Shown: positions 39,921-52,380, counted from the stretch's first letter. The stretch: 64,000 nt of DNA from Apis mellifera (GCF_003254395.2 NC_037652.1:1079001-1143000); one strand, 5' to 3'. Made by a program: numbers and translations. The notes: generated by a model not told the origin, from the letters alone.

Positions 39921-40397
39921 TTATACGTGAAATGGAAAGTAAGTAATGAAGAGGAATTTTTGTTCGAATTTAATTAAATGTTTCGCGATTAATTTTTTTC
40001 ATTTGTTCTTGGAAAGGACGTATTAATTTTAGAACGAAAAAGTTTATAATTGGTATTTGAATTTGTTTGGTTTAAAAGTGATTAGATTTCAATGTGAAAA
40101 AATTGTGGAATATTGTATTTTATTATATTTTAATGAGATTGTATATTTATATTAATTATATTATATTAATTTTATATTTGTATATTTATAATTTTTAATT
40201 TAGGAGTCAATAGACGAAATGATACATAAGAAGTAAGAAATGGAAAATTGTTAGTTTTTTCGATTATTGATTTAAAATATCAATTTTAAAAGAAAAGAAA
40301 ATTTTATAATTGAATCGAAATTGTTTGCTTTAAAAATATTTGAATTTGAAAAAATTATATCATGTTTCATAATTTAATAAAAATTATAATAATAAAC

Positions 40398-40427
40398 AAT
40401 CATTCTATTAATATTAATAGAATGATT
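40398..40427. repeat. 30-bp perfect palindrome
   Basis: Arms AATCATTCTATTAAT and its exact reverse complement meet without a spacer. The flanks (39930-40950) are AT-rich with no other recognised feature. Confidence 0.9.
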
Positions 40428-40959
40428 AAAATTAATTCCATAATAATGTATAAATTAATCATTAAAAAGAAAATTCCTAGAAATATCGGCTATGTAGAAA
40501 AAAATGTGATATTCTATACATGATTTTTATTTTTGGATTGTTTAATAAAATAAAATAAAATAAAAAGTAAATAAGCTTATTTTTATGATTTTTAAAAAAA
40601 ATTCAATATATTTTTATTCATAATTTTAATTTTTTTTAAATTTTCTAAATAATAATATATCTTTGATCTGTATAATTAAAAATTTTGCCATAAAAAAAAG
40701 ACAAATCTATTTGTGACAACTTTGAGGAAGTTCTAGAAAAATTACTTATAATTATACTATATTTAATAAATATTATTATTATATAATAATAATACTGAAT
40801 CAAGATATCATTAATTTAATTAAAATTAACATAAGATAAATTTGTATTTAATTTGTATTGCATGATGTAAAATTTTTTCACATATCCATTCAAAAATGAT
40901 CAAAAATGTTTATTATTATTCTTAAAGAAAAAGAAGAAAAAGCAAAAAAAAAAAAAAAA

Positions 40960-41440
40960 ACGATAGACGAAAAGCAACGATTAGATTTTCCCGGCACGAA
41001 AGGATCGACGCCACGCTTTTAAGCCGGCTTCCGCGCATTTTACGACAGGAGCCAGGTCTCGAAACCACCCTTATCTTCGTTGTAAACTCATATCAAGTCG
41101 AATGGAGGAGACAGTATACACGCACGCATCGAACGATGCCTCATATCTGCGATCCTTGGTGATCTCACCCCTCGTGAAACCTTTTACGACACGTTTTTCC
41201 GAGGGGTTGAATGCCTTTTCGCGAAGATGTTTGGGGGTGAGGGTGTTCGAAGCCAATTTTAAATTCTTGGTCTCGTAGATTATCACTCGAAAGTATTTGA
41301 ATGCACGTTTCTTTTTTGGGATGTGATTTGATTGTTAAATTATGAATAAAGGGAGACAAAGAGATTTTTATCCCTTGTTGTTATTGTGCGAAAGGTGTTG
41401 GAATTCGTGGATTGAATCGTCAAACGAAAAAATGAACAAA
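40960..41440. other. CpG-rich island in the intron
   Basis: GC-rich from about 40970 to 41280, including AAGCCGGCTT near 41021. The minus frames at 41071-41286 and 41165-41359 overlap in different phases and lack domains. Confidence 0.35.
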
Positions 41441-41889
41441 ATGAAGAATTTTACTTTTTAAATTTAGAAAATTTATAAAAATCATGTTATATTGCATAAT
41501 ATCAATATTATTATAAAATTTAGATGTAGCAAAATTTGCAATAGATTTTTAAGTGATGGTTGAATTATATTATAAATCTTGCTTAGAAACATATAGTCTA
41601 TACACATACACACTTTATAGCTTCATTAAATACGTGTTCACTAAAATTAATCCAGAGGTAGACTATAACTTTCAACTCTAACTTGCTCCCACATATACCT
41701 ATAATCTCTTTTCCAAGGCAAATTTTCAATAGTTAAATTTTGTAAATTAAATTTAAATTCGAAAAATATATTTACAACTATTCTATTAATTTTATTAATT
41801 TTAAAAGTATTATATTGATAAATTATACTATCTTATTCTAAATATTCTTCTTATTATCTCAGAATAATTTTTACTCTAAAGTATTCATA

Positions 41890-42700
41890 TTCTGATGAAA
41901 CAAAAGACAAAAAATATTCTTCAGAAAATTTTTAAACTTTTGCAAATATTCCAAATCATTTCACAAAAAGTCTCACTTCAAAAAGAAACCAAAACAACTT
42001 TCAACTTTCTAAAGGACGAAATCCCAAGAATTATCCTGGAAAATCAGAGTCTCAAGAAATCCCATTCTTTCTTAACTATATTCTAAAATTATTTAAATCA
42101 TTCCACAACACAAACTCATCTCAAGAAAAATCCATTTTTACTCATTTCAAGAAAAATCTAAGAGATTCCTAAAAAATCGAAAAAAATTATCTAAATTCTA
42201 TCTAAAGAAATTTTTTTCAAACATTTTTTTTAATTCAACATATTTTGAAAGAAAAAAAAAATTTAAGTACTGTTTCATAATAAAGTTAATTCATTTCAAG
42301 AAGAATGCACTTTCACAAAAGATTTTCAAGAAACAAAATCTTGTAAAAAATTCTAAATTTAATTATTTCAAAAATTAAAAAATAATCTTAAAAAATAAGA
42401 TTTTCAAGAAATTTTATTCTTCCTTAACTATATTCTAATTTCAAAATTATCCAAATATCTCACAATAGAATTTCATCTATTTCCACAAAAAATTTCAAAA
42501 AAAGAAATTTCTTTTATCCAAAAGAAATTTATTCTAAACCAAATACATTTTGATCCAAAGAAGAAAAAACAACTTTCAAAAAAATTTTCAAAATTATCCA
42601 AGTATTTTATATTCTTCCATAACAAAGAAAAATTTACCTTTACAAAAAAACAAAATTTCAAATCCACTTATATCTCAAGAATAATTTTAAAAAGTCAAAT
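41890..42700. repeat. Decayed tandem repeat, unit about 350 bp
   Basis: TCAAGAAAT-x-CATTCTTTCTTAACTATATTC at about 42051 recurs as TCAAGAAATTTTATTCTTCC-TTAACTATATTC at about 42404. ACAACTTTCAA recurs near 41996 and 42570, and AAAATTATCCAA recurs near 42446 and 42592. These matches indicate at least two old copies. Short frames over the region are not genes. Confidence 0.55.
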
Positions 42701-42749
42701 ATTCGAAACAATTTACAAAATCCAAAGTAAACATAACATGATAGTAAAT

Positions 42750-43400
42750 TGAATCGATACAATGGCAATCCATGAAATAGGCCAGAAGGGTAACCGAGGG
42801 TTTCCCCTTTTCGAACGAAAGTGAAATGGATCGCAACGAGGCATGAATCTGCTCGATTTAAAGAAGTAATTCGCTTTGGTGAAATCAGCTCGCACGTACC
42901 CGTGGACATTTCTCCAACGAGGGGGCATAAATTCTTTCTTGGCTATCGTGTATATACCGAAGAATTCTTGTCCTTCTTTCCCTCTTTTCGCTCTCTTTTC
43001 CTCGTTTTCTTTTCGCCTTCTTTCAGGAGGGATATTTAATGTCCGGGAAAGGACGCTGCCGCTTAGCGACAATTGTGTTTAATTGCCGGGAAAAAAGCAT
43101 CGTACCCAGCTTTTCCTTCTGACCGTTTCGCGTTTATCGAGCTACGGGGTTGCGTCAAAGGTTAGATAATTTGAAAAAAGGGGGAAGAAAAATGGGAAAG
43201 AGGGGAATGGAAGGATGTTCCTTAATTTTCCAACGACAAATTGGACCGTGTCGAAGTGTCCACCGGTTGTACGGGAAATATATGTTGGGCTGATTAGGTG
43301 GCCCGTTTTTGGGTTTTCGTGAGGTGATCGATGGATATTTTGGGAGTTCGATTTTGATTACGGTTTTCTCTTGGTGGTCAGTGTGAAATGCAGGAAGAAA
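42750..43400. other. CpG-rich island in the intron
   Basis: GC-richer sequence with overlapping frames on both strands (42713-43072 minus, 42821-43039 and 42876-43082 plus). None shows a domain, and mutual overlap argues against coding. It is a candidate regulatory block. From 43410 to 44060 only AT-rich sequence follows. Confidence 0.35.
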
Positions 43401-44065
43401 TTTTAGTCTATTGTAAAAATGAAGATCTTTCCTTAATTTCTTTATTTAATAGACGATTTATAAGATCGTACATTAATGAAAATGCGCTTTAATTCGTATA
43501 AGTGTATTTTTGAGAATAGATCAAAATTTGCAATTCGTCAAAAAGAAGTAGAATTGTCTTCCTGATCTTAATTTTCTCTTTCCTTCAATAATAATATAAT
43601 TATTTCATTACATACTTTATAACATGCAATGAATAATTAATTGTAATTAAAAAATTGAGAATAGAACTAATTTTTTAAAAAATCTCAATGTAATTAATTA
43701 TAAGTTTTAAGAATAGTTTGCTAATCTATAATATCATATCCTGTATTTGATAATTTTTTGACAAGTAATGAATATTTTTTAAAGATATTTATTTATTAAT
43801 AAATTGTATGTCTTCGAATTTTTGAGAGTCTAAAATTAGTCAAATCTATATTTTTCATCTTTTTCTTTTTTTCATTAACAATATTATCATATTAACAATA
43901 ATAAATTTTAGCTATAAAAATTTTCTATTGTCATTGTAAATATTTTAAAACAAACTAACTTAAATATGAACAATATGTTATTAATTACAAGTATCTTGTA
44001 ATTTAACCAAAAACATTTCTTACATTATATTGTTAATATTTAATAATATATTCTTTCATATATAT

Positions 44066-44957
44066 AAAAGGTGTCCCAAAATTAACGCAAGATTTGAATT
44101 TGCCGCCATTTTTGCATTAAGTTGTTGGCAATCCTGAAAAAAGAACAGTTTGACAGTTGAGAGTTTAGGGTTAGTAAAAATGGAGCGTTATACGATACAA
44201 CAACATGGAATGGATTATTAATCATCAAAAAGTGGATGCTGGCTTTTCGAGCAAAATAATCCTAAGCGATGAAGTACATTTTTACCTCGATGGCTTTGTT
44301 AATCGCCAAAATTGCCGTGGGATTCGGAGAACCCACGTGTGATTAGCTAAAAACAAATGCACTCACAACGTGTCACTGTTTAGTGCGGATTTTAAGCAGG
44401 AGGCATCATTGGACCATACTTTTTTGAAAATGAGGTTGATCAAGCAGCAACTATTAATGGTGCTTGATATCGCGACATGATAACACAGTTCTTTCTGCCG
44501 AAATTGGATGATATTGATGTGGCCAATATGTGGTTTCAACAAGACAATGTCACATGCCATACAGTCAATGAAATTACTGCATGAGACATTTCCTGGTTGT
44601 GTACTCTCTCGTTTCGGTGATCAGATTTGGCCCCCTAGATCATGTGCTTTAAAACCATTAGATTTCTTCTTATGGGGTTATTTGAAGTCAAAGTCAACAA
44701 TCTCACAATCACACGTGCATTACAAGAGGAAATTAAATGCTTCATCGACGAAATTCACAATTATGCAGAAAGGTTATGAAAAATTTCGACGAAAGGGTGC
44801 GTATGTGCCAGCTGTAGAGGCCATTTGCCCGATGTCTTATTCCATAAATAACCCTATCTTGTGTACTTTATGATTCACTTAAAAAATAAATATCTAAAGA
44901 CTAAAAACTCTCTTTTATGTTTAATTCAAATCTTGCGTTAATTTTGGGACAATTTTT
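44066..44957 (+). mobile_element. Internally deleted mariner element
   Basis: Inverted termini are identical over 29 bases (44072-44100 and 44923-44951, containing TGTCCCAAAATTAACGCAAG), with a further shared TATAAAA outward and TA-rich flanks compatible with TA target duplication. The element is about 0.89 kb, against about 1.3 kb for complete mariners. Between the ends lies a broken transposase in the plus direction. It sits in the host intron, in the orientation opposite to the gene. Confidence 0.92.
44180..44851 (+). pseudogene. Mariner transposase, deleted and frameshifted
   Basis: The start MERYTIQQ matches the usual mariner N terminus. The frame then jumps to the block before the first catalytic Asp (ILSDEVHF), so about 140 codons including the DNA-binding domain are missing. 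Stop codons and frameshifts follow. The second catalytic Asp is kept in MWFQQDN. About 34 residues later the block PPRSCALKPLDFFLWG carries Ala where the family has the third catalytic Asp. The last block (GHLPDVLFHK, then TAA at 44849-44851) is the normal C terminus. It cannot be active. Confidence 0.9.
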
Positions 44958-44959
44958 AT

Positions 44960-45370
44960 ATATATATATATTGTTCTAACATGCAGTAACGAGAAATTCG
45001 CTTATCTTGATTCAATAAGTTACGTAGCTTTACGTGAACAACTATAATCGATTGAAATATTTTCCCGAATTAATAGACTGCGGCTAAACATATCCGAGGC
45101 GTGTAACGCGAGAAACGGAATATTCATTACTTGATGCATCTGCGGCCGTTCGTTTCTGGATTGTGCAGCTTGGTGCAATATACATGTGCGTGTCGACCAG
45201 GCTGCAGTGTTTGAAGGGGCAGAGGATGCATATGACGCACACGTGCGAGCGCAGAAACCGCTTTTAAACAATGGCCGTGGCCGAGAAAAACGTGGATGTG
45301 ATATGGGGAAACGTTCGATAAGCATTCGATTGGAAGTTCCAGTTTTCAACTGAAAGACATAAATTAACAA
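44960..45370. promoter_or_regulatory. Island with E-box beside the mariner
   Basis: A GC-richer block adjoining the mariner end, with CACGTG at 45240-45245 inside CACACGTGCG. The minus frame at 45020-45370 has no domain. A regulatory role is inferred. Confidence 0.35.
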
Positions 45371-45455
45371 TGAAACGAGTTAAATATTAGAAAAGGATTG
45401 TTGGAAACAATTGATAATAATGGAACGTAAAATGGTTTGATATGTTATGATATGT

Positions 45456-45470
45456 TTAGGTTAGGTTTGG
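45456..45470 (+). repeat. Short TTAGG-like tract
   Basis: TTAGGTTAGGTTTGG gives two exact units and one with a single mismatch. It is too short to distinguish a relic of telomere-type repeat from chance. The flanks to 46860 are AT-rich without other recognised features. Confidence 0.45.
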
Positions 45471-46899
45471 ATTAATAGATTCTTATTAAAGTGAAATGAT
45501 TCTCGTTAAATTAATATTGATTAAAGTAAATTATTTTAAATAATCTATCATTTGAAAATTATATAAAGGATATATAATTGGAAATGATAATGACACTTCA
45601 AAATGGATTATAATAAATAATTCATTATTTGAAATTAGTTTAAGAGGTATATATAAATGATTCAAATGATTATTTGGAAATAATAATTCATCCTCTTTAT
45701 TAGAAATCCTATGCTACAATGGAATTCTTAATAATAAAAGGAATCTTGTCTTGTTTATGTATTATTTACTTAATAAAGTTTATGATAGAGACAAAAAAAT
45801 GTAAATTTCAAGAAAAGGAATGTACATACATCAGAAGAAAAAAGGAAAATAGTCATTTCATTTCAAAATTATTTGCCTAAATATTTGTTAATATTTAATG
45901 CTATTCCATATAATAGATATAGTGATTAAGAATTTATGTATATTATGTAATAAATTAATAGGATTTTTATATATTTGTGAAATATCCTTTTGGAAACTTG
46001 ATTCTAAGGATCGAAACAAATGTAAAAATTATTATAAAAATGTCGATTGAAATTTATATATTAAGTTATAAATGATAATTATAAATACCTCGCTTCATCT
46101 AATGCAAGCTTAAATTGCTTATAATGTAATAAATAAACCATTTTTATATACTAATTTTTATTTGTTTACTTTTACAATCGATTTCGAAGATATTCTATGA
46201 ATATATTAACATCTTGTATAAAAATTAAAGAGCATTGTAAAAGTGTGACATAATTGCAATTGTTAGGACTAAGAAATATAGCAAATACCAAATATTAAAG
46301 ATAAAAATATTTTATCAATAAATTATTAATTCACTATGAATATTGTTTTTGTTATATTATTAAGATTATAACAATAAAAAAATAACTTAAGTTATTATAC
46401 ATTGTTTGTTACATATATTTTATTGTGTTTCATTTACAATTAATATCATAAAATAAGATATATTATTAAATAAAATTTTAATTTAATTTCGATTAATATT
46501 CAAATGATAATTTACAAGTTATTATGCATATTTAAATAATAATTAAAAATTCTCTTTATGTGGATATCGATAAAAAATAAGCGATTTATTAGTTTAGATT
46601 GTTTTACAATAAAATTTAACAAAACTTTTTCTTGTATTTGATGACACAACAATAAGTCAATAAATTAAATTTATATATTTGTTATACTTAATAAAAAAAT
46701 AATCGTTTTTTTGACATTTTGGTAAAAATTTAAAAAATTCAAATAAAAACTTATCACTTCATCAATTATTCCGTGAACAAATCAAATATTTTCAATTTTA
46801 ATGTTTTTTGTAATTCAAATAATAATTTTGTAAGCAATTTTTTTTAATTTCCTTAATTATTAGTTATTGCAAATGAATCTGTCCTCTTGCTACAAGATC

Positions 46900-47500
46900 T
46901 TCTATTAAAAGACTATTAACTTAAACATCGTTTATTTCCGGTACACAGAAGATTCGTATGTAACACAATTACCGGAGAAAATAATCTAAAAGCCGACAAT
47001 AGCCGGCCAATGACTTCCACGGAAGCATAATGACGATTCTCTCCGATGCGAAAGCGTTTCCTGCAATTATCCCGGCCTCTAATACGGTGAAACGCGTATT
47101 CGTACGGTGGTTGAATAATGTAAATAAAATGCGTACCCGAAGGCATTATGCAGCGTTGCGTGCGTATTCTTCGATCGAATAACGCGCCAGTTTATATTCC
47201 ACGTAGTGTTGCATCCTGCCTTGACGCAAGGTGGAACCTACGTATATGTCCTACTGGCCAATAAAGCCTGATACGATGTACGCTTGCGGCGTACCACGCG
47301 GAATACGAATCGGTCATGCAGCTGCGACGTTAAATTTCACTGTTTATTATGTCACCGAGAATCACAAACCGTATATGATACCGTCGAGATAGTGTCCGAA
47401 TTTTGAACGACTTTGATACATTCCCTGAAAGAGCTTTAGGAATAGAATAGCAAAATAAATGTTGAATCGTACGATAGTATGAATTAATGAGAAAAAGTCT
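46900..47500. other. CpG-rich island in the intron
   Basis: A GC-richer block with many CG words and the words TACGTA and CGTACG. The minus frames at 46916-47146 and 47330-47590 have no domain; the latter runs into the 13-bp minisatellite. It is a candidate regulatory block. Confidence 0.35.
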
Positions 47501-47507
47501 TTCGTAT

Positions 47508-47598
47508 GACATATGGATTTGACATATGGATTTGATATATGAATTTGACATATGGATTTGACATATGGATTTGATATATGGATTTGACATATGGATTT
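47508..47598. repeat. 13-bp minisatellite, seven units
   Basis: The unit is GACATATGGATTT. Units 1, 2, 4, 5 and 7 are identical; units 3 and 6 are GATATATG(A/G)ATTT. The order A-A-B-A-A-B-A gives a 39-base higher-order period. Confidence 0.95.
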
Positions 47599-48589
47599 GA
47601 TTGATTCTTTTCGATAAAAATAGTCTATTGGACGAAAGTTTCGTATTTATTAATAAAATTATCTTGTATTGCGTGATCGTGAATGAGGAAAGAATTATGT
47701 AATTTAAAAAGATTGAAATAATTTTTCTGTAAATAATTTCTAGAAAAAAAAAGTCTTATAAAGATAGAAATAAAATTGGAATTTATAAATAAATAAATAA
47801 ATAACTTAGGAAGAAAATTGATTGAAAAATTAAATTATTTACTAAATATTTCTGTAAATAATTTTATTAGGGAGAAAAGATTTTAAAATTGGATTCTATA
47901 AATAATTTAATTTAAAAAAGATTTATTTTAAGCTTCGTATATTTAGCTAAAATAATTTGATTTGACAAAAAAATTTACTATTAATGAATTTAATTAATTT
48001 AATTAAAAGCCTATAAATAATTAATAATCCAAATTAGTTTCCATCTTTTTCAATTAGATTTAGAAGATTCATGAGTAACGTCATCTAAAAAGTTTTTGCC
48101 TAAATGCAAAAATAGACGTTAGATGATATATTTATATGAAAAAATAATTAGATGAATACTTACGAGAATTATATCATGTAAATCCTTTTAATAAATATAG
48201 AAAAATCATCAAATTACTTTATGCATTTTATAAATATCTTTAACAATTGTTATTTCTAAATTATAAAATAAACAATAAGTCTATTTAAATATATTTATTG
48301 TAAGTATTTTAAGAAATGCAAAAATATTTTTTTATTAACAAAATAATGATATTGATTCATAGTAGATTTTTGTAAATTAAATATAATTATACAATGAAAC
48401 TTATATTATGCAAAATAATATATAATTATAAATTAATATATAAATTTTGTATACTTTTATTAATTCAATTGTATACAAAATAAAAATAATCCAATTATCA
48501 TAACGTACTAAATAATGAAAAAAGTTAATTTAAAGGAACACAGTTTATATTTTTCCTTGAATTATTCCTCAATTCTAAATGACGTGCTT

Positions 48590-49270
48590 TATTATCATTC
48601 CTAGAGTATAAGCACCGTTTCAACGTTGGTTGAATCGTTGTCACCTCGATTACGGAGAACCGCGACATCGTTTCTAAAACGGAAGCCAGCTATTGTCGTG
48701 TTCTTTAACGCAATCGCAGTCCCACTTTCCTTCTTCCGCGAGCTACGGTGCATTGCACCGTTGTTATCATGTCCGATCCTATTATAACGTGACAATTAGA
48801 AGAATAATATAAATGCTTATCGTTTCATTTAAATGCATTTAATATTACAATTCGAACGACAAGGCTAGAAAAATAAGAGAGAGAAAAATAAAAAAAAAAG
48901 AGGGGAGAGAAATTTAAAAAAATGAAAAAACAAATGAAAAGTAGAGATAGCGAAGAGGGAGATAAAAATGAAAGCATCAAATCGAGAAGCGAGAATGGAG
49001 AGAATCTTTTTTCGCGATGGAATATTGTCCTAAATAAAAGGTAACGGAAGTGACACGGGAAAGAAGATAAGAGGAGAAAGATAAATAGTGTAAGATGAAA
49101 GAGGGTGAAAGGTGAGGATACGGTGGAAGCGATAGGGTGAGGTTTAATCTTTCCTCACGAGGAAAATAATAAAGAAGAACAGGAGGAGGGTGAGAGTGTC
49201 GGTTAAAGGCAAAGGGAGGGGGAGTTGGAAGGGAAAAATATTCGTGAAAAAAGGATGGAATAGAAACAAG
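48590..49270. other. GC island followed by purine-rich tract
   Basis: A small CpG-rich island (48600-48790) is followed by about 400 bases (48860-49260) in which the plus strand is overwhelmingly A and G, with words such as AGAGGGGAGAGAAA and GAAAGAGGGTGAAAGGTGAGGA. There is no coding frame of interest. From 49280 to 50230 the sequence is AT-rich. Confidence 0.6.
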
Positions 49271-50237
49271 TCGTATCCTGTCTTCTTTGCCTCAAAAACT
49301 TTAACTTTTATTCAAAATTTTTAAACAAAGTAAAAATTTATTTATACTTAAAATATTTTAAAAAAAGATATTATATTTAGATTTTCTCATACATTTTATA
49401 ATATAGTTATGTATATTTATATTCGTTTTAACATGTATTTTTTACGTAGTATTCTTCAAAATTTTGGATTTTGCAGAGTCAATATTTGCTCAGTTAGCTA
49501 TATTTTGTTAAATTTTATCAAATATTCATTTCTACTTTGAAATTATAATTATATTAAAATTAAAATTTATAAAATTTATAAGACAAATCTTTCAAATTTC
49601 TATTAAATTTAAATAAATAGTAAATCCATCACAATGAATAACTTAATTAGAAAAAAAAAGATTGCAATGATTTTGAATAAATAACTTGTAAAATTATGTA
49701 GGGCATCCAATACATCATATAAAAATACCTCTATAAAGTGGAACAATATAAATTCTTTTCAAAAGAGTGCAACTCATAAATACAAATTACAACTAACGAA
49801 CAAAAAATTCATCAAAAGAACCTGAATTCAAAAAAGAAAAGCATAAAACATCAATATCGTGATGATAAAAACTCAAACTTTTAAAAATAATTTTTAAAAA
49901 TACTTATCAAACTAAAAAATAGTACAAATATTTTATAAATAATGTTTTAAATAATTATAAATAAATTAAAAATTAATAATTTCAAAATTATAAACAATTT
50001 TTTGTTCATTAAAAAAAAATGATTTATTTACTTATTTTGATTAATAAACTATCTACTTCCTTTTTCCTCGTAGAAAATATAGAAAATTTTTTACATTTAT
50101 ATGTTCTTTCATTTCCACATATACTTTTTATATGTAGCAGGATAATTTCTGAAGTAAACAAGCCACTCATTTTAAATTAAAAAAAAAATTATATATATCT
50201 TTCTAAAACTTTAAAAATATTAATTTTTCAATCCATA

Positions 50238-50331
50238 TTTATTAAGGTTTTTTTTTTTATTTGGTAAGTTTATTAAGATTTTTCTTTTATTTAGGAAGTT
50301 TAATAGGACTTTTTTTTTTATTTAACAAGTA
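50238..50331. repeat. Three-copy tandem repeat, unit about 31 bp
   Basis: Three units each run TTATTAAG(G/A)-T(n)-ATTT-x-G(G/A)AAGT. They differ mainly in the length and purity of the internal T run. Confidence 0.75.
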
Positions 50332-50749
50332 TCACATATATTAAAAATAAATCTTTTTCTTTTTTTATTATCCTCTGCAAATAAAAAGAGTTAAACTTCG
50401 TTTCCAAAAATTTTTGATTAATTTTTATGCCTAATTTTAATATTATTCGATGAATAAAATCCAAAAATATAAATTTTAATATAAAAAAATCATTCTATTA
50501 AAAATTATAAATATTTAAAGATAATCTAATGTTAATATATACTATGCACGTTTTGCTATTTTTAAACTTAATAAAAATAAGGAATTTTTATGTATCCTAA
50601 AATCAATATAAACAAAACTTGATTTTAATAAATAAAAATTTAATTATCAGTTAATATACCTTACTTAAAATACTTAAGGAAATTAGAAAACTGCATTATC
50701 TACAGTCCCACAGTCCCAGAATTTCAATAAAGAATATCTGTGTGTACGT

Positions 50750-50850
50750 CATCATCACTATGAATGACCTATAAATACCTTACTTCATCTGTGAAACTGA
50801 TTCGCCTCTGTAAACACGTAGTTTACATACTAAGCATATGACGTCAAGAT
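50750..50850. promoter_or_regulatory. CRE and inverted forkhead-site cluster
   Basis: Within 100 bases there is a half-CRE word TACGTCAT (50755-50762), a perfect inverted repeat of the forkhead word TGTAAAC around a 5-base spacer (50809-50827), and a full palindromic CRE, TGACGTCA (50839-50846). These are known binding words for CREB/ATF and forkhead (FoxO-type) factors. The clustering makes this the most specific enhancer candidate in the intron; activity is inferred. Confidence 0.45.
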
Positions 50851-50999
50851 AAACCATAATATATATATACTTTTATGATACAATAATTTCTCGATATACC
50901 AAATATTTTTCCTACTCAAATCACACATCAAAATACTCAAAAGATAAATAGATCGAAAATGTTGTTAAACCTCTAAAATGAAATTTAGCCGAAAAATCT

Positions 51000-51480
51000 G
51001 TGATGATGAGAAACTCGGAAACATTCACTTTATCGGGTCGTCAGAATAAGGTGTTGCGACGAGAACGGCGAGATAGAGTGGCGACGGACAATGGATGCGT
51101 AGTTAGTAAATTACAAGCTGGCCGGCACAATGCCATGCATCGTGGCGTGCGTGCGTGCACGGTCTATGACTATGCACGCGTGTTTGTCTATGTACCCTCT
51201 CCCATCCAACTCGCCTAGCTGTCGCTCCTCTGCCAGGCTATGGTTTACACAGAGAACGGCGTGCACCGGCGCGTATCCACCGTTCGTCCATGCATATAGA
51301 GTCCGCGTGGGAGATTTCTCGGTATACATCAATTCGAGCCGCTGCAGGTACCTGTACATTACGCGGCCCGTGCATTAGATATCCGCGCCAAGATTTCACC
51401 TCTGTCCTCCATTTCCACTGCGCATTCTGTATATTTCGATTTGTGCGAAGCAGTTGGGTACTGATGAATGACCTAGGTTA
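51000..51480. other. CpG-rich island with GCGT/GCAC words
   Basis: A GC- and CpG-rich block with a GTGCGTGCGTGCACG stretch near 51147. Four frames stay open on both strands (51000-51218, 51130-51378 and 51290-51481 plus; 51111-51359 minus). They overlap in different phases and show no domain, as expected from stop-codon-poor GC-rich DNA. Confidence 0.35.
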
Positions 51481-51489
51481 GTACATAGA

Positions 51490-52380
51490 AATTTCTTGAT
51501 AGTTTAACGTTTTTGTGGAATTTTAGAAACAGAGAAAGAAAAAATTGCTAATATTTAAAGATTAGATAATAGAATTATTTAATTTCTAATGATAAATATC
51601 TGATTTGAGTGCTAGAAAAATCTAGAGACTAATTATGTGTTAGGGATTTTTTTAACTTTATGGTATTTCTGTGAAATTTTGAAAATAGAGAAGAGCTAAG
51701 CTAAGCTTAAAAAAATATAAACTTCTTATTAATAGAATTTCTATTAATTTCTATTAATTTCTATTAATGTAATACTGTAATACATCATATTAGAGAGATT
51801 TTAATATGAATCTAATAGAAATTTTTGAATAAATTTTCAAATAAAATCTTTAAATTATAAATCTTTTTGGAATAGATTAATAAGTTAGGTTGAAAAAATA
51901 TTAATATTCTTTATTTCTATTAATTTTTATTTATATTAATCCACGATAATTCTAAATTTGATATTTGAATACCAAAGTATACAAGAATATTTAGAGATTT
52001 TTTATAGAAAATAGAAATGATTTAATCTTTTCTTGTGAATTATTGGAAATAAATTAAAAAAATAAAAATAAATTAACTTTTAAGAATTAGAATTTTATTA
52101 TATTATATTAATTATATTATATTATATTATATTAATCTAATTATATTATATTAATCTGTGTTTATGTTGATTCACGAATATTTGAATATCAGACAAATAA
52201 AATGATCTATATGATCTTTTTACGATCTTTTACGATTATTTTTTCATAGCAAGTTTCATATTTATTTATTTTCTTATATCATCCCTTATCTTATTCTTTT
52301 ATAATAAGATTCATCTTTTCTATTTTCTTCAAAATTTCAAATATTTTCTAGATCGATTACAAATTCAAGATTATATCAGA
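51490..52380. repeat. AT-rich stretch with weak repeats
   Basis: A weak tandem similarity of about 155 bp (TTTAAC-x-TTTTTGTGGAATTTT-AGAAA at about 51503 and a relative at about 51653) is followed by three exact TTCTATTAAT units (51739-51768) and TTATATTA runs near 52090-52160. No gene is present. Confidence 0.4.

Noticed and set aside
44508..44873. 121-residue open frame as a functional transposase-derived host gene
   Set aside because: It is one phase of a frameshifted mariner pseudogene with a replaced catalytic residue and no independent start or regulatory context.
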